Of a stretch of DNA of 64,000 bases, positions 1 through 10,943 are shown piece after piece (within the stretch, counting starts at the first letter, position 1; the number at the start of each line of letters is the position of its first letter). The stretch comes from Phorcus lineatus (lineage: Eukaryota; Mollusca; Gastropoda; Trochida; Trochidae): positions 27,078,839-27,142,838 of the forward strand of contig OV121091.1 of the NCBI GenBank assembly GCA_921293015.1. The letters run 5' to 3'. Below the pieces are notes generated by a model. It made no database searches. It saw nothing but the letters and a program-made list of their open reading frames with translations, and had not been told where the DNA came from. The position numbers were made by a program, and so were the translations under genes.

Positions 1-1160
1 TGTAATAGGATTTGAAGAGGTGCGTTTTGAGACTTGATTTAAAAGCTTGGAGAGATGGGTCATTCTTAATGGGAATGGGAAGACTGTTCCAAAGAAATGA
101 TGCTGCATATTGGAAAGATCTTTGTCCAAATTGCCTTAGATGAATGGTAGGCACTGATAGAAGATCTTGGTTCTGGGAGCGAAGGGAATGGGCTGGCATA
201 TAAGCTGATAGTGTTTCAGAGAGGTATGGTGGAGCTTGGCCGTGACGGCAGCGGAAGACAAGAGTAAGGATTTTGAAGTGGATTCTAGCTTCAATGGGGC
301 CAATGAAGACTCTGAAGAACGGGAGTAATGTGTGACCATTTGGATGTTCTACAGACAATTCTGGCAGCAGCATTTTGCACTTTTTGCAATCGAGAAAGGA
401 GATTATGTGAGAGTCCAAACAGTAGGCTATTGCAGTAGTCTATTCGAGAAAGGACAAGTGACTGGACAAGCATCTTAGCAGCATCAGGGGTGATAAGGTG
501 ACGCATATTTCCAATCGAATGGAGGTGGAAGTAGAACACTCTACAAAGATGGTTCACATGTTGCTCCATAGTTAGACATGGATCCAGATGAACGCCAAGG
601 TTCCTGACACTGGATGAAATCTTGATATCCGAGTGTGCCACTGATATATCTGAACAGTTGATCCTTTTCAGACGTTGCGATGTGCCAATTAACATAGCCT
701 CAGTCTTCTCTTCATTGAGCTTTAGCTCATTAGTCATCATCCAAGAACTGACAACACGAGTGCACTCACTCACTCTGGATTTGGCTATGTGCACATCCTC
801 AGATTTGAAAGAGTCAATCAACTGCAGATCGTCAGCAAATGAATGGTGATACAGTCCAAAATTGTTGATGATTTCCTCCAGAGGGTTTGTAAACAGTACA
901 AAGAGAAGAGGTCCAAGGACTGAGCCCTGTGGTACACCACATTCAAGGATGGTAGACTCAGACAAGCTATCCAATACCAGAACCACTTGACTCCTGTTGC
1001 TAAGATAGGAATGGAACCACGCCAATGCATGACCATCGATATTATAATCCTCCTGAAGCTTCTGATGGTTGACATTGTCGAATGCCGCTGAGAGGTCCAA
1101 CAGAAGGAGAAATGACACATTTCCTGAATCTGCCTGGATCCTCAGGTGATTTAACTGATT
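1..1160 (-). mobile_element. CR1/L2-type LINE, 5'-truncated, reverse transcriptase part
   Basis: This is the 3' part of a non-LTR retrotransposon read on the minus strand; its 3' end lies left of the window. Visible RT blocks are motif A (LLDLSAAFDNVNH, about 1070-1110), motif B (CGVPQGSVLGPLL, about 905-940) and motif C with the catalytic aspartates (SFADDLQL, about 820-842). The thumb and C-terminal block typical of CR1/L2 elements follows (RLQKVQNAAARIV, then LHW, then LWNSLP and LKTHLF near position 10-85). The endonuclease and the RT fingers are missing. The 5' break coincides with the start of a CTA microsatellite. Clade is by motif style; related clades such as Rex1 cannot be excluded. 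Confidence 0.9.
291..1160 (-). pseudogene. LINE reverse transcriptase ORF fragment, frameshifted
   Basis: The open frame runs from the microsatellite (translated there as an Ile/Ser run that is not protein) through RT motifs A, B and C to a stop at 291, just after LQSLHWPH. The family normally has LHWLP here, and the expected continuation (IHFKILTLVFR, then SLRSQNQDLLSVP, then LWNSLPIPI) is found in another frame from about 290 down to position 1. A 2-base deletion near 293-300 explains this. The catalytic FADD box is intact, but the frameshift and the missing 5' half make it non-functional. An antisense ORF over 622-849 is a shadow. Confidence 0.85.
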
Positions 1161-1345
<185 letters not shown>

Positions 1346-1494
1346 TTAAATAGTAAATAGCCCTTAGAATGAATGACTCTCGCAATACGTGGCACTATAA
1401 CGAATGGCACTGTAACAAGATAGTTGAAAGACATTCAATGGGTCAGCATAACTCGTACATGTTTATTTTACCATATTCTACCATAACTGTGCTG

Positions 1495-2100
1495 GATACT
1501 TGATTTTTATTGGTTGATTTGCTAGATTCACAAGGCATCAGTTCCCGATTGAAGTTGCTCTGTTTACCCGAAATCTTTCACAATGCATTAATACATAAAC
1601 TGACGTGCTTTTGACTGAGATCAATCTATTTTCTAAAAGAAATTTAACCGTGTTTTATTTCGTATTTTGATATGGAATTGTTTGAAGTATATGTCATATT
1701 TTCTTCAAAATAAGTAGTTTGAGTGATCAATCAGCGTAGACTGAGCTTTCCACCAACGGGCATGCAGCTGGATTTCTTTGAATACGGCAAGAATACAATG
1801 ACGTCATTTCGCGAGCGTTTCTGACGTCATAATGCTTATTGCGACGTCATGTTGTTTTTCTTTTAGAGTCATCTATTTGCTTCATAGGGATGTAGTGTTT
1901 TTTGTAATCTATTAAAAGCAGAATTTGTTCTCGGATGTCGGGACCTTTTACCCGTGCATTTCGCTAGGACAAAGATATCATAATTAAAATCGTCAAGGTA
2001 ATATGAAGATAAACCTAGTGTGTTTGAAAATCAGAGACATGTTATACTTGATAAAAAGCGAGCACATTTTGAATTGAAACCTCACGCTACGCGCTCAATA
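1495..2100 (-). repeat. Dispersed repeat with CRE-like palindromes (copy 1)
   Basis: Most of this stretch matches 25060-25720 in inverted orientation: the CCAATCAG-like end, the AGCAACTTCAAT block, the GTGGAAAGCT block, and the block around TGACGTCA. A terminal part (about 2015-2090, starting GTGTTTGAAAATCAGA) instead matches 24985-25060 in direct orientation. Two perfect TGACGTCA palindromes lie at 1799-1806 and 1822-1829, with a near-copy at 1842. No ORF, and no clear target duplication. Confidence 0.7.
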
Positions 2101-2111
2101 ACTTCAATAAC

Positions 2112-3350
2112 CGTTATATTATAGACATTTATAACGCTGACAAACAGGTGGAATTGTATCACACTGATCTTTCAGAAATGTGTAACGCTGACAAGCAGGT
2201 AGAAATGTATAACGTTGACAAAAAGGTAGAAATGTATAGCACTGACCTTTCAGAAATGTATAACATTGAAACCTTTTAGAAATGTATAACACCGACCTTT
2301 CAGAAATGTATAACACCGACAACCTTTTAGAAATGTATAACACTGACAACCAGGTAGGAATGTATAACACTGACGACCATTACAAACAGGTAGAAATGTA
2401 TAGCGTTGACCTTTCAGAAACGTATAGCACTGACCTTCTAGAAATGTATAATACTGACCTTTCAGAAATGTATAAAACTGACAACCAGGTAGAAATGTAT
2501 AACACTGACAACTTTTTAGAAATGTATAACGCTGACCCTCAAGAAATGTATAACAGTGACAAACAGGTAGAAATGTATAACACTGACAACCAGGTAGAAA
2601 TGTATAACACTGACAACCAAGTAGAAATGTATAACACTGACCTTTCAGAAATGTATAACACTGACAAACAGGTAGAAATGTCTAACACTGGCAACCAGGT
2701 AGAAATGTATAACACTGGCAACCAGGTAGAAATGTATAACACTGACAAACAGGTAGACATGTATAACACTGGCAACCAGGTAGAAATGTATAACACTGAC
2801 AAGCAGGTAGAAATGTATAACACTGACAAGCAGGTAGAAATGTATAACACTGACAAGCAGGTAGAAATGTATAACACTGACAAGCAGGTAGAAATGTATA
2901 ACACTGACAAGCAGGTAGAAATGTATAACACTGACAACCAGGTAGAAATGTATAACACCGACAACCAGGTAAAAATGTATAACACTGACAACCTTTTAGA
3001 AATGTATAACACTGACAACCAGGTAGAAATGTATAACACTGACAACCAGGTAGAAATGTATAACACTGACAAGCAGGTAGAAATGTATAACACTGACAAG
3101 CAGGTAGAAATGTATAACACTGACAACCAGGTAGAAATGTATAACACCGACAACCAGGTAAAAATGTATAACACTGACAACCTTTTAGAAATGTATAACA
3201 CTGACAACCAGGTAGAAATGTATAACACTGACAACCAGGTAGAAATGTATAACACTGACAACCAGGTAGAAATGTATAACACTGACAACCAGGTAGAAAT
3301 GTATAACACCGACAACCAGGTAGAAATGTATAACACTGACGACCGGAGAA
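2112..3350. repeat. 27-bp minisatellite (about 45 units)
   Basis: Tandem units of 27 bp (core AGAAATGTATAACACTGAC plus a variable AACCAGGT, AAGCAGGT or AACCTTTT lead), mixed with some 24-bp units, especially before 2700. Because the period is a multiple of three, several frames stay open. The plus frame 2282-3391 reads as repeats of NQVEMYNTD, and two minus frames are open for 228 and 265 residues. A seven-unit block is duplicated at 189 bp spacing (the AAAAATG variant at 2971 and 3160), showing block amplification. I see no signal peptide or unique protein sequence, so translation is unlikely but not excluded. Confidence 0.93.
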
Positions 3351-4258
3351 AAACGATAATACTGACAACGAATCTTATAAAAATTAACTGATTTTATTTT
3401 TAACAAATGTGCATGCATTTTCAAAGTACGCAATAACCTTTTAGCTGACTTTCTCATTTTTTTATAATTTCCCTTCCATTTTCTATGATTGAAATTAGGA
3501 CAAAATAAGGCGAATACATAAATATCAGTTAAGTCTCAAGTCTGTTATCTTAGCACAAAATTGTAAATCTACGGGTATGTAAACCCAAGAAATCAAGGTT
3601 ATCTGAGCACATAACTGATTTTGATATTTCAATTTAAAGAGATGTAAAATTCTTTTTGCGTTCAGTTTTTATAGAATATATGTCCTGCACAAGATTACAG
3701 TTTAAGCAACTTAACGAAAACGCAGTGCTCATGTAGTGCCTTGTGAACTCATAATCAAAGGTCAATGTTTCTCTGATACGATTTCTTTAAACTTTATCAA
3801 CTTACTAAGCGTCAGAACTTTTGCGTTATCTGTCTCAGAGAAGTGGTTTGGATTTATGGTTCTGGAAATAAAGCTGAATTTCATTACGTGACTTAATGGG
3901 TTTTTTTCATATCGTTTCATCATAGCCTTCACAAGTAAATTCAGCAAAGAGGCGGTACATGCAATAGTGTAGTGTTAGCCTGAAGATGTGTATTTCTTCT
4001 TAATGACTTCTAATAACAAAGCACTTTACATAGGCAGTATTGTGCATTGACAAATACTTGTTCAAATCATGTCTAACCTTTTGGAGATACAATGGTTTGG
4101 ACTCGCACTTAGCCGTCTCTTTTGCTGAAGTATTCAAATAAAGAAAAAAGATTTAAAAATTGTACGTTCTGTTGTAATATAGCCTGACATGGCATTTACA
4201 TTTTGTAAGAATGATTTTCAGGATTAGCACTTACTCTTATCTACATATTCACAGAGCT
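3351..4258. other. AT-rich sequence, nothing recognised
   Basis: No convincing ORF, RNA gene or repeat structure seen. A 61-codon minus frame near 3762-3947 has no recognisable features. Confidence 0.5.
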
Positions 4259-4367
4259 GGGTCTGAATATTCGAAGCTGTCTTAGTGCTAAATTAGTCAT
4301 AAGTGTCATACATTAACATAGGCTTATGATTGTCTTAGCACTAAAAGAGCTTCGAAATTCCAGACCC
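4259..4367. mobile_element. 109-bp foldback MITE (copy 1)
   Basis: An almost complete inverted repeat. The left arm begins GGGTCTGAATATTCGAAGCT and the right arm, complemented, GGGTCTGGAATTTCGAAGCT. Both arms continue through a CTTAGTGCTAA-like block to a central CATACATTAACATAGG loop. The copy at 6387-6495 has exactly the same length, arm layout and loop. No ORF; superfamily not assignable because the target duplication is unclear. Confidence 0.85.
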
Positions 4368-5087
4368 TGGAATTGTCTCATGTAGTTAGTTTACTGTTGA
4401 CAATGATGATTTAATCTTTGCTGGGAAGGACCTTCACAAGGCACAAGGTAACTCTCCACCTAGTTACACTGACATTGGGCAATTTCAATCAGTGTTGTTA
4501 AGTTTGAAACAGAACTCTTGAGTTTCTAAGAAGGGTCGTACAAGGACATGAACGGTCGTTTAGGAGAAAAAGACATTGTCAGTGGAACAGAAAGGTTTAG
4601 GATACTTAATGAACATCATTGATTGGGATATTTTGTTGAGCACATTGATGCTGGGTCAATACATCCTGCAAACAAAGAGTGCTTCATTTGTTAATGCAAC
4701 ATGATTTTCAAGAGTGCACTGCCACTTTTATTTTGTTAAAAGGCAGGCTCTGCCATTTTTCATCTTTTAATGAGTCTCTGGTGGCCCATCCTCTCTCGTT
4801 CGGACGACTCAACAAATCATACTGCATTTGATTTGGCCGTCGCATATGCCGTAGGGAGATGCCAATTGGTATAGAAGACCAAACAGTTTTGATTTGCTTT
4901 CTTCTTCAAAACATTAAGCTCTGATTTTATGCTTTCATTTAGATCTTCTAAATCCTTTAACGGAATTTATAAAGAGATTGAATGAGAATACCAAAAGTAA
5001 TGTAAGGTTTTCCTATAAACGTGTTTTTTCACTCACCAGAATCTTTATGACCTAAGTGTCAGTTGGTTAAGTTGTTATACCTATACC
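4368..5087. other. AT-rich sequence, nothing recognised
   Basis: No ORF, RNA gene or repeat found by eye. Confidence 0.45.
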
Positions 5088-5122
5088 AGAGGGGTGGGGG
5101 AGGGGGAGGGGGAGGGGGAGGG
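5088..5122 (+). repeat. (GGGGGA)n run, possible G-quadruplex
   Basis: Five consecutive G-tracts of five or four Gs separated by single A or T bases, directly upstream of the SINE head. Such spacing meets the usual four-tract rule for quadruplex folding. Confidence 0.8.
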
Positions 5123-5418
5123 GACGAGATAATGCAACGGTTAGTGCGTTTGTCTGCAGAGGTCCGGAGTTCGAATCCAGCCCGGGGCCCTATAATTTTG
5201 TCTGCAGTAGAGAACTGTTCTACACAGCAAGGTTTGGGTGCAATGCTACACTGAATTAAGGGCCGTTCCACTCATTGTTTGCTAGTCCTTGGCAATGGTC
5301 GCAGGTTTTACCGCAATACATAGCCACAATATTGTTGCGGGCTTTCTCCCTGCAATAATACTAGCAGTCGTGTGATGAGTGAAATACTCTTAAAAGCGGC
5401 TTTAAATACCAAATCCCC
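5119..5418 (+). mobile_element. tRNA-derived SINE (copy 1, diverged)
   Basis: The head looks like a tRNA: an A-box-like segment at about 5132-5150 (TAATGCAACGGTTAGTGCG) and a B box at 5168-5178 (AGTTCGAATCC). The body (GTCTGCAGTAGAGAAC, then GGTTTGGGTGCAATGCT, then GCCACAATATTGTTGCGGGC, then AATAATACTAGCAG) aligns throughout with the SINE at 42910-43213. The tail AAAGCGGCTTTAAATACC corresponds to AAAGCGGCATTAAACCCC there. No target duplication survives, so this is the older copy. Pol III transcription is expected for the family. The head is not a functional tRNA gene. Confidence 0.88.
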
Positions 5419-6386
5419 TCATGGCGCCATTAAATGGCTGATAAGGGACTGTACATGTTCTGGAGCCTAATGAACCCAAATCTTTCCAAATTGCCGTCGT
5501 CCTCCCGGCTCTCCATCAGCTATTACTACCTCCTTACACTAATTGACGAGTGACGCTTCTACTGAAGTGCTTGGGGACAGTTTTTGTCTGTTGCAGGATG
5601 CTTATGTCACCGAAGTATAGGATGATGTACCCTGTGTGCATTTTTTTGCCTTTACTTGTTCAGATAATGCAAAGGAATTCTATTGTTTCTTTTTCACTGT
5701 ATTTTGTTATCTAGCGGTATGTAAAACCACTTTCAAGAATAAAGTTGACAATTTGTTTGTCAAATTAAATCATATTTTAAAATATCTTATACAAACTCTG
5801 ACTTAAATATTGCTGGGTTTTTTTTAAGAAGCTTCAATTTAAAGAATTATATTATCTTATTAACACCTTTGTTGACAGGAATGACTATGGTGTGAAACAT
5901 TTCCGATAGATTGGATTGTCTCTAAAGGTTTGTTATCAAATCGTCTGTTGTCATATATTACTATACATCAACTGTCGTTGCCGGAATTCCAAAAATTTAT
6001 TTTTAAAATCTCAAATTACAGAGCTCTTTCAGTGCTCAAAAAGATGCAATAATGTCGACCAACGCTACTACTTCATTCATATGTCCTAACTGAAATTCTG
6101 TCCATAGGACTCATATACATGAATATACACGGTCGATTTGATATTCAAAACTATTTCAATTTATAAAAAAATACACAATTTTTTCTGGCAAAAGCTACCA
6201 CAAACTATCTATAGTTGAAAAATACATTTCTTTTCATATTATTTATCAAATTCAATTAGGAAGGGCTAATGGTTTTGCTTATTGAATTAGACGTGTGTCA
6301 ATTTCCTGATCAATAATGCTTAGAAAACATATTGGGTTTCTGGAATAATACTGGCTACAGGTCAGTAAGTGAATTATTATTAACCA

Positions 6387-6495
6387 GGGCCTAGATTTTC
6401 GAAGTTCTCTTAGCACTAAGATAATCGTAAGTACCATACATTAACATAGGGTCAAGACTATCTTAGCGCTAGGAAAACTTCAAAAATCTAGGCCC
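6387..6495. mobile_element. 109-bp foldback MITE (copy 2)
   Basis: Arms start GGGCCTAGATTTTCGAAG and, complemented from the right, GGGCCTAGATTTTTGAAG; CTTAGCACTAAG-like inner arms enclose the loop CATACATTAACATAGG. It sits inside duplicated copy A. Copy B continues from GTGAATTATT to ACATCATCG near 19930-19970 without it, so B preserves the empty site. Confidence 0.88.
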
Positions 6496-7978
6496 AGTGT
6501 TTTATGCTTCATCACCATAGTTGAAAACCACCAACTACCTTGCGGGATCGGACCTTCTGAAGATTAGGGAGAATGTGCAACCCAAGGATCATTGGCGAAC
6601 TGGTTCAGAAAGGGGAACTCCATCCTTTCGTTTTCCCCAGCTCCTCGTTCCAAAACGCAATATCCACATTCAAGATAACTGTGCAATTGGATCTGACGTT
6701 GTGCAGATATATTATGTAATACTATCATTAACGCTTTAAATCAATGTACAAGTTCACTGAAAATTATAATAATTTAATAATTAAATGCATTTAAGCATAC
6801 GATCAACATGGAATAAAGAATAAGTTTTTACCAACAAGTATGCTGGAACGTTGCATTGTATAATGTGTCAATTATGACACGACAGTCAAACTATGAATAT
6901 ATGCATGGCATCTTAGAGAATACTATCAGGCGTTTCACAAGAGATTGAACTTGCTTCAGAGAATCCTTTTACCTCTTTCATTGAGATTATTGACCAAAAG
7001 TGCTTTCCAATAATCAATAACTTATGTTGAAATTAACAATAACGATATGTGATATTTCTACAACACGTACATGCTATAAAACACAGAAACTCGCAAAAAA
7101 TATCATCTATCTGTCATGGAATGTTTTTCTAGAAAGTAGGTTTGATAAGGTATATCGGATTTCTTTTAAGTAAGACAGAAGACCCAGATTTGTATCATTG
7201 ACAGCACACCAAGGTGGCTGTCAAAAATTTGTAAATTTCTGATAAAGTCTTATTTGTTAATGCCATCATTGCAGCTAATGAAAAAATCTGTAGATTGATA
7301 ATCCCCTCAAGAGCAAGATTTAGTAAGTATCCAAAATTGCTTGAATCACTTTCCTCCGTAACTAAATCACAAGGAAGAAACTGAAATATTTCGAGATTAA
7401 AAGCTGCTTTGTTTTGCCCATTTGTCCTAATGAAACGGTATCTATATTCACAATGGACAGTATATAGATCTTTTCGGATAATAAAGTACTATTTGTTATT
7501 GTTTTTTTAGATAACTGACATTGATAGTATTACATTAATGTGTTCAGATGCAGGATTCGTACTGAACGTAATATTTATCATGTGTAAATAATGATAATTT
7601 TGTTATCTCGTTTCCGTTGGAAAAAGTATAGAATACCAAGGAAATACAAATTGTAAAAACCAGTTTAAAGTATTTAGCAGAAAACGAATAATTTAAGTTA
7701 TTTTTGTTAGTTTTTGTTCTTGAAGTCCTGTACACTAAACATATGAATAACGCTATTGAATGACTCCATTATTTCAGTTAATCAATAAATAGTCAACTGT
7801 TTTAGTTAACGGATGGAAACAGTTGCCCTTCTGTACAAAACTGAACTGCTTTTATTCCTATGTTTTAAACCATAAGAGGGCATTTTTTCTATGTTTCGTT
7901 AATTTTTTAGAATTTCAACATGTATGATACAACACGAAATGACTTTCATCGGTTTCCATTTATCTCAATCAACTGTAT

Positions 7979-7992
7979 CCCCCCCCCCCCCC
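7979..7992. repeat. C14 homopolymer
   Basis: Fourteen consecutive C bases in otherwise AT-rich sequence. Confidence 0.95.
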
Positions 7993-8429
7993 TCATTTTA
8001 GATACCGTGGAAATTCAAACATAACATCATACGAGGTTAGTGAGAATTTATTCAAAGTTTAATGATTTATGTCTTTTTTTGTCGTCATTTAATTTGAAAA
8101 TGTGATGTGGCATTTTACCTAAATTACTTATTTCTGACATATATCTATTCACAAATTAAAAACCTTCTTTATTCACTTGTACTGACGTCATTTCTACATT
8201 TGTGTGACAGTTTACATGTATCTTAATGAACATTAATACAACCTAAACTATTAACCATATAACAATATCAATCTTATTGTATGGTTGAGAATGTTTCAAA
8301 CGAAGGATACCATTTTATGGAATTAGAAATTGGTCTTGCATTACCAAAAATCGTGATTGACAACAGAGAACTTCTTTCCTAATCGCCACCTGCAATAAAT
8401 GTGCTGGCAGGAACGTGCGACATTTGCAA

Positions 8430-8890
8430 CTCCCGGCAAACAATGTTAATTATCGATTTTCAATTGAGTACACACAAGAGAGGGACTTCAAGGAAATTCA
8501 TTTAAAGCAAATATCCACAAGGTCGAAACGAGTGCTTTTTTCAGCGGCTCCTAGTTTCATATCACCCTATTGCAGTGATCTATTATGTGAGTACATTACA
8601 AACATAATCAACAAAGGTAAATGAAATGAATTATTTTTAAATATGATACTCCAAAATATCTGGATTTTCAAAATGGCATTCAAATGAATTTCAAAATTCT
8701 TTTTTCAATACAATATTGAAATAGAAGGACCTCCATTGATCAGACACATGCATCTTTCTTGGAGGCAGCTGGTGAATTTCGAAGCAATTTCAACTACACG
8801 AAGGTTTCTATCGATTTTCAAACGAGAGTTTCAGACTCCATTGAAATTGATTTAAAGTAAGCCGGCCTTGATGGCTTAACGAGTGTCTTT
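8430..8890. repeat. Short dispersed repeat, two units
   Basis: Two related ~100-bp units (about 8440-8540 and 8795-8890) share the order ATCGATTTTCAA, then GGAAATT or GAAATTGA, then ATTTAAAGCAA or ATTTAAAGTAA, then an AACGAGTG block. The same pair recurs in copy B at 21045-21150 and 21985-22085, and an inverted relative lies near 28630-28760. The role is unknown. Confidence 0.6.
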
Positions 8891-10162
8891 TTAAGATAAT
8901 CTTATTTTCCATGAACTCATTCTCAGCTAGTATTCTTCATGAAGTAAGAAAATACTAGTAATGGGGGTCTTCATAGGTAGAGTGAAAAAAGCTTTATGCT
9001 ATAATTTTCGGTCAATATTACCATATATACACCAATATTACGAAAATATAAATAATGTACTGATAATGAATATCTCTCAATATTACTAACAACCCCATAT
9101 ACAATTTCAAGCAAACTTATGACCAATCCACACTGTTTCTTGTCAAAATCAAATCGTCATTTAGTCGTGTTCTGTTTCTGTTGATTGCTTGAAACACTTC
9201 AAGTAACACACCTTTCAAGGAAATCAAATGACCTTTCCTATGTATTCCAAGCAAGAATGTTGTAGAACTTAAAATATTGAAATAAAATACTGTAAGCGAC
9301 AACGTTCTCATTTTGAAGGATAACAAATATACTCAAATGACACGAATTAAGTTTTATGACGTTTAAAATTTCATACTCTATGCACAATCTTCCATGCCGT
9401 ATTTAATTGGCATATAAGCAAAGGTTTTTAAGCAAACGTTGTTAACAAGCAGAATTCAAACTAGGCAGTTAAGCTGATCTGTATATTGTCAAATACCTTT
9501 TGCAATTATAACGCAAATCCTTTATAAAAACAAAGAACAATATCACTGAAAACCTGATATACATGTTTGTATCCCATCTGCACAACCGATCTGATGAAAA
9601 GAGATGTTTAGCTTGAGTTTAGCATAACAAAGCTGCAACTCATTTAACTTCTCTCTCGCTGTCATCATCTATTTCAAAGTTGATATGAAGTTGTTAGATA
9701 CTATTTCTAAATATCGATATGTTTTTAAATTTACGCCCATAGAGAGTGTGATTGTTTACATGTTGAATATAGTGTAACATTGTTTAACTGTTCAATGGAT
9801 CAAACTTTTTTTTATTATGTTGGCTAGATTAATCAACAATGTTCCATGTGTAGAAAGTTTCTCCTTTCCATGTAATTACTGCTTTGAGATCTTTCTGGAA
9901 TTGGATAGAAATCTAGTAATCTATATATAAAGGCCAGGTATAAGAACGAAGGCAATCACAATTGAGCTACCTGGATTTCTACATTTAAATTTTACATCAT
10001 TCCGCTGCGCCATTATTCTACATGTTTTGCAACCGGATCCATCAATGAATAATAATCATCATCATCATCTTGACAACCTAAACGTTTCAACTGCTGTTTC
10101 ATTAAGGACATGGGGATATCATTTTTAGCTAGCCTTATCGACCCATTTGATATTAAGTTCCC

Positions 10163-10163
<1 letters not shown>

Positions 10164-10228
<65 letters not shown>
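10164..10228. repeat. (TA)n microsatellite
   Basis: About 30 uninterrupted TA units directly bordering the first hammerhead ribozyme. Confidence 0.97.
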
Positions 10229-10230
<2 letters not shown>

Positions 10231-10235
10231 TTAAA

Positions 10236-10300
10236 TTTAATCCGATACTAGTATTTCGTCAATCAATATAGTATTGACTCATCAGGGATGAAACGATATG
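10236..10300 (-). ncRNA. Type I hammerhead ribozyme (copy 1)
   Basis: On the minus strand all conserved core bases are present in order: CTGATGA, stem II, GAAA, a short stem III, then the cleavage triplet ATC. Stem II pairs GTCAAT with ATTGAC around a 9-nt loop. Stem III is four base pairs (AUAC with GUAU) closed by only two bases. Stem I pairs AUCC, just before CTGATGA, with GGAU, just after the predicted cut, and continues past a one-base internal mismatch with UUU/AAA. Predicted self-cleavage lies between 10244 and 10243. The very short stem III is typical of hammerheads in Penelope-like elements and animal retrozymes, which tend to act as dimers. Confidence 0.9.
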
Positions 10301-10549
10301 ATCGTTAACATCGCATTACAAGCGTTTTTATAACAAAATATACGTACAATGTACAAGGATATATTGTAAATTATGCTAATCAGGTGACATCATGGTTCTT
10401 CCTTGTTGGTCTTCTGATTGACACAATCACTCTCTTATGAGTTTACCCCTTGAGCAATATGTTAATGTGACATAATCTCTTTTGTGAATATATATATATA
10501 AATAAATATAACATACTTCACATAGTCGTTTGAAGAATCATTTTAATCC
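10244..10549 (-). mobile_element. 306-nt ribozyme-bounded repeat unit (retrozyme- or Penelope-LTR-like)
   Basis: The sequence between the cleavage sites of two hammerheads in the same orientation forms one complete monomer. A further partial unit continues from 10550 to about 10634, where the ATGATCGTTAACATCGCATT block seen at 10300-10330 recurs. No ORF. Both sides are (TA)n. A transcript of the minus strand would be expected to self-cut into a 306-nt RNA with 5'-OH and 2',3'-cyclic phosphate ends. Animal retrozymes and Penelope-like terminal repeats are built this way; which one applies cannot be settled without an autonomous relative. Confidence 0.75.
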
Positions 10550-10603
10550 GATACTAGTATTTCGTCAATAGTATTGACTCATCAGGGATGAAACGATATG
10601 ATC
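10541..10603 (-). ncRNA. Type I hammerhead ribozyme (copy 2)
   Basis: Same core as copy 1, but stem II is compact: GTCAAT and ATTGAC close a 3-nt loop. Stem III (AUAC/GUAU, 2-nt loop), the ATC cleavage triplet and the AUCC/GGAU stem I are identical to copy 1. Predicted cut between 10550 and 10549. It is followed on the plus strand by the same ATGATCGTTAACATCGCATT block as copy 1, confirming a tandem arrangement. Confidence 0.92.
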
Positions 10604-10637
10604 GTTAACATCGCATTACAAGCGTTTTTATAAACGC

Positions 10638-10676
<39 letters not shown>

Positions 10677-10768
10677 AAGAAGTATCAATCGTGGAGAAGT
10701 ATATATGAAAGTATTAAAAAATACAGAGAAGATGTAAATCAACTTTCACAATCATGACTTTATCTTTT

Positions 10769-10816
10769 TTCCAATATGCATATTTCTGCTTCTTGATTCG
10801 AAGCTTCTTCAGGGAA
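10769..10816 (-). ncRNA. Hammerhead-like motif, variant family (copy a)
   Basis: On the minus strand: UUCC, CUGAAGA (fits the CUGANGA core), stem II GCUUC/GAAGC, GAAA, stem III AUAU/AUAU closed by GC, then UU and GGAA. UUCC and GGAA form stem I. The layout is the same as the canonical hammerheads 200-500 bp away, including the 4-bp stem III with a 2-nt loop. Two deviations weaken it: positions 10.1 and 11.1 are A and A instead of G-C, and the base before the cut is U. It may be a slow or decayed ribozyme. Confidence 0.6.
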
Positions 10817-10895
10817 TATATATATATATATATGAAAGTATTAAAAAATATAGTGAATATGTAAATCAACTTTCAAAATCATGACTTTATCTTTT

Positions 10896-10943
10896 TTCCA
10901 ATATGCATATTTCTGCTTCTTCATTCAAAGCTTCTTCAGGGAA
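10896..10943 (-). ncRNA. Hammerhead-like motif, variant family (copy b)
   Basis: Same arrangement as copy a, 127 nt away. One stem II base differs (C to U) but keeps pairing as U-G, and the loop changes from GAAUCAA to GAAUGAA. Core bases, stem III and the UUCC/GGAA stem I are unchanged. Predicted cut between 10900 and 10899, giving a 127-nt unit with copy a. Confidence 0.6.

Noticed and set aside
2112-3350. CRISPR array
   Set aside because: Units are contiguous with no unique spacers, no cas genes are present, and the context is eukaryotic.
2282-3391. 369-codon ORF as a secreted repeat protein gene
   Set aside because: The frame exists because the minisatellite period is divisible by three; two antisense frames are equally open, and there is no unique sequence, signal peptide or splice context.
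5119-5190. Functional tRNA gene
   Set aside because: A and B boxes exist, but the acceptor and anticodon stems do not fold well and the sequence continues as a SINE body.
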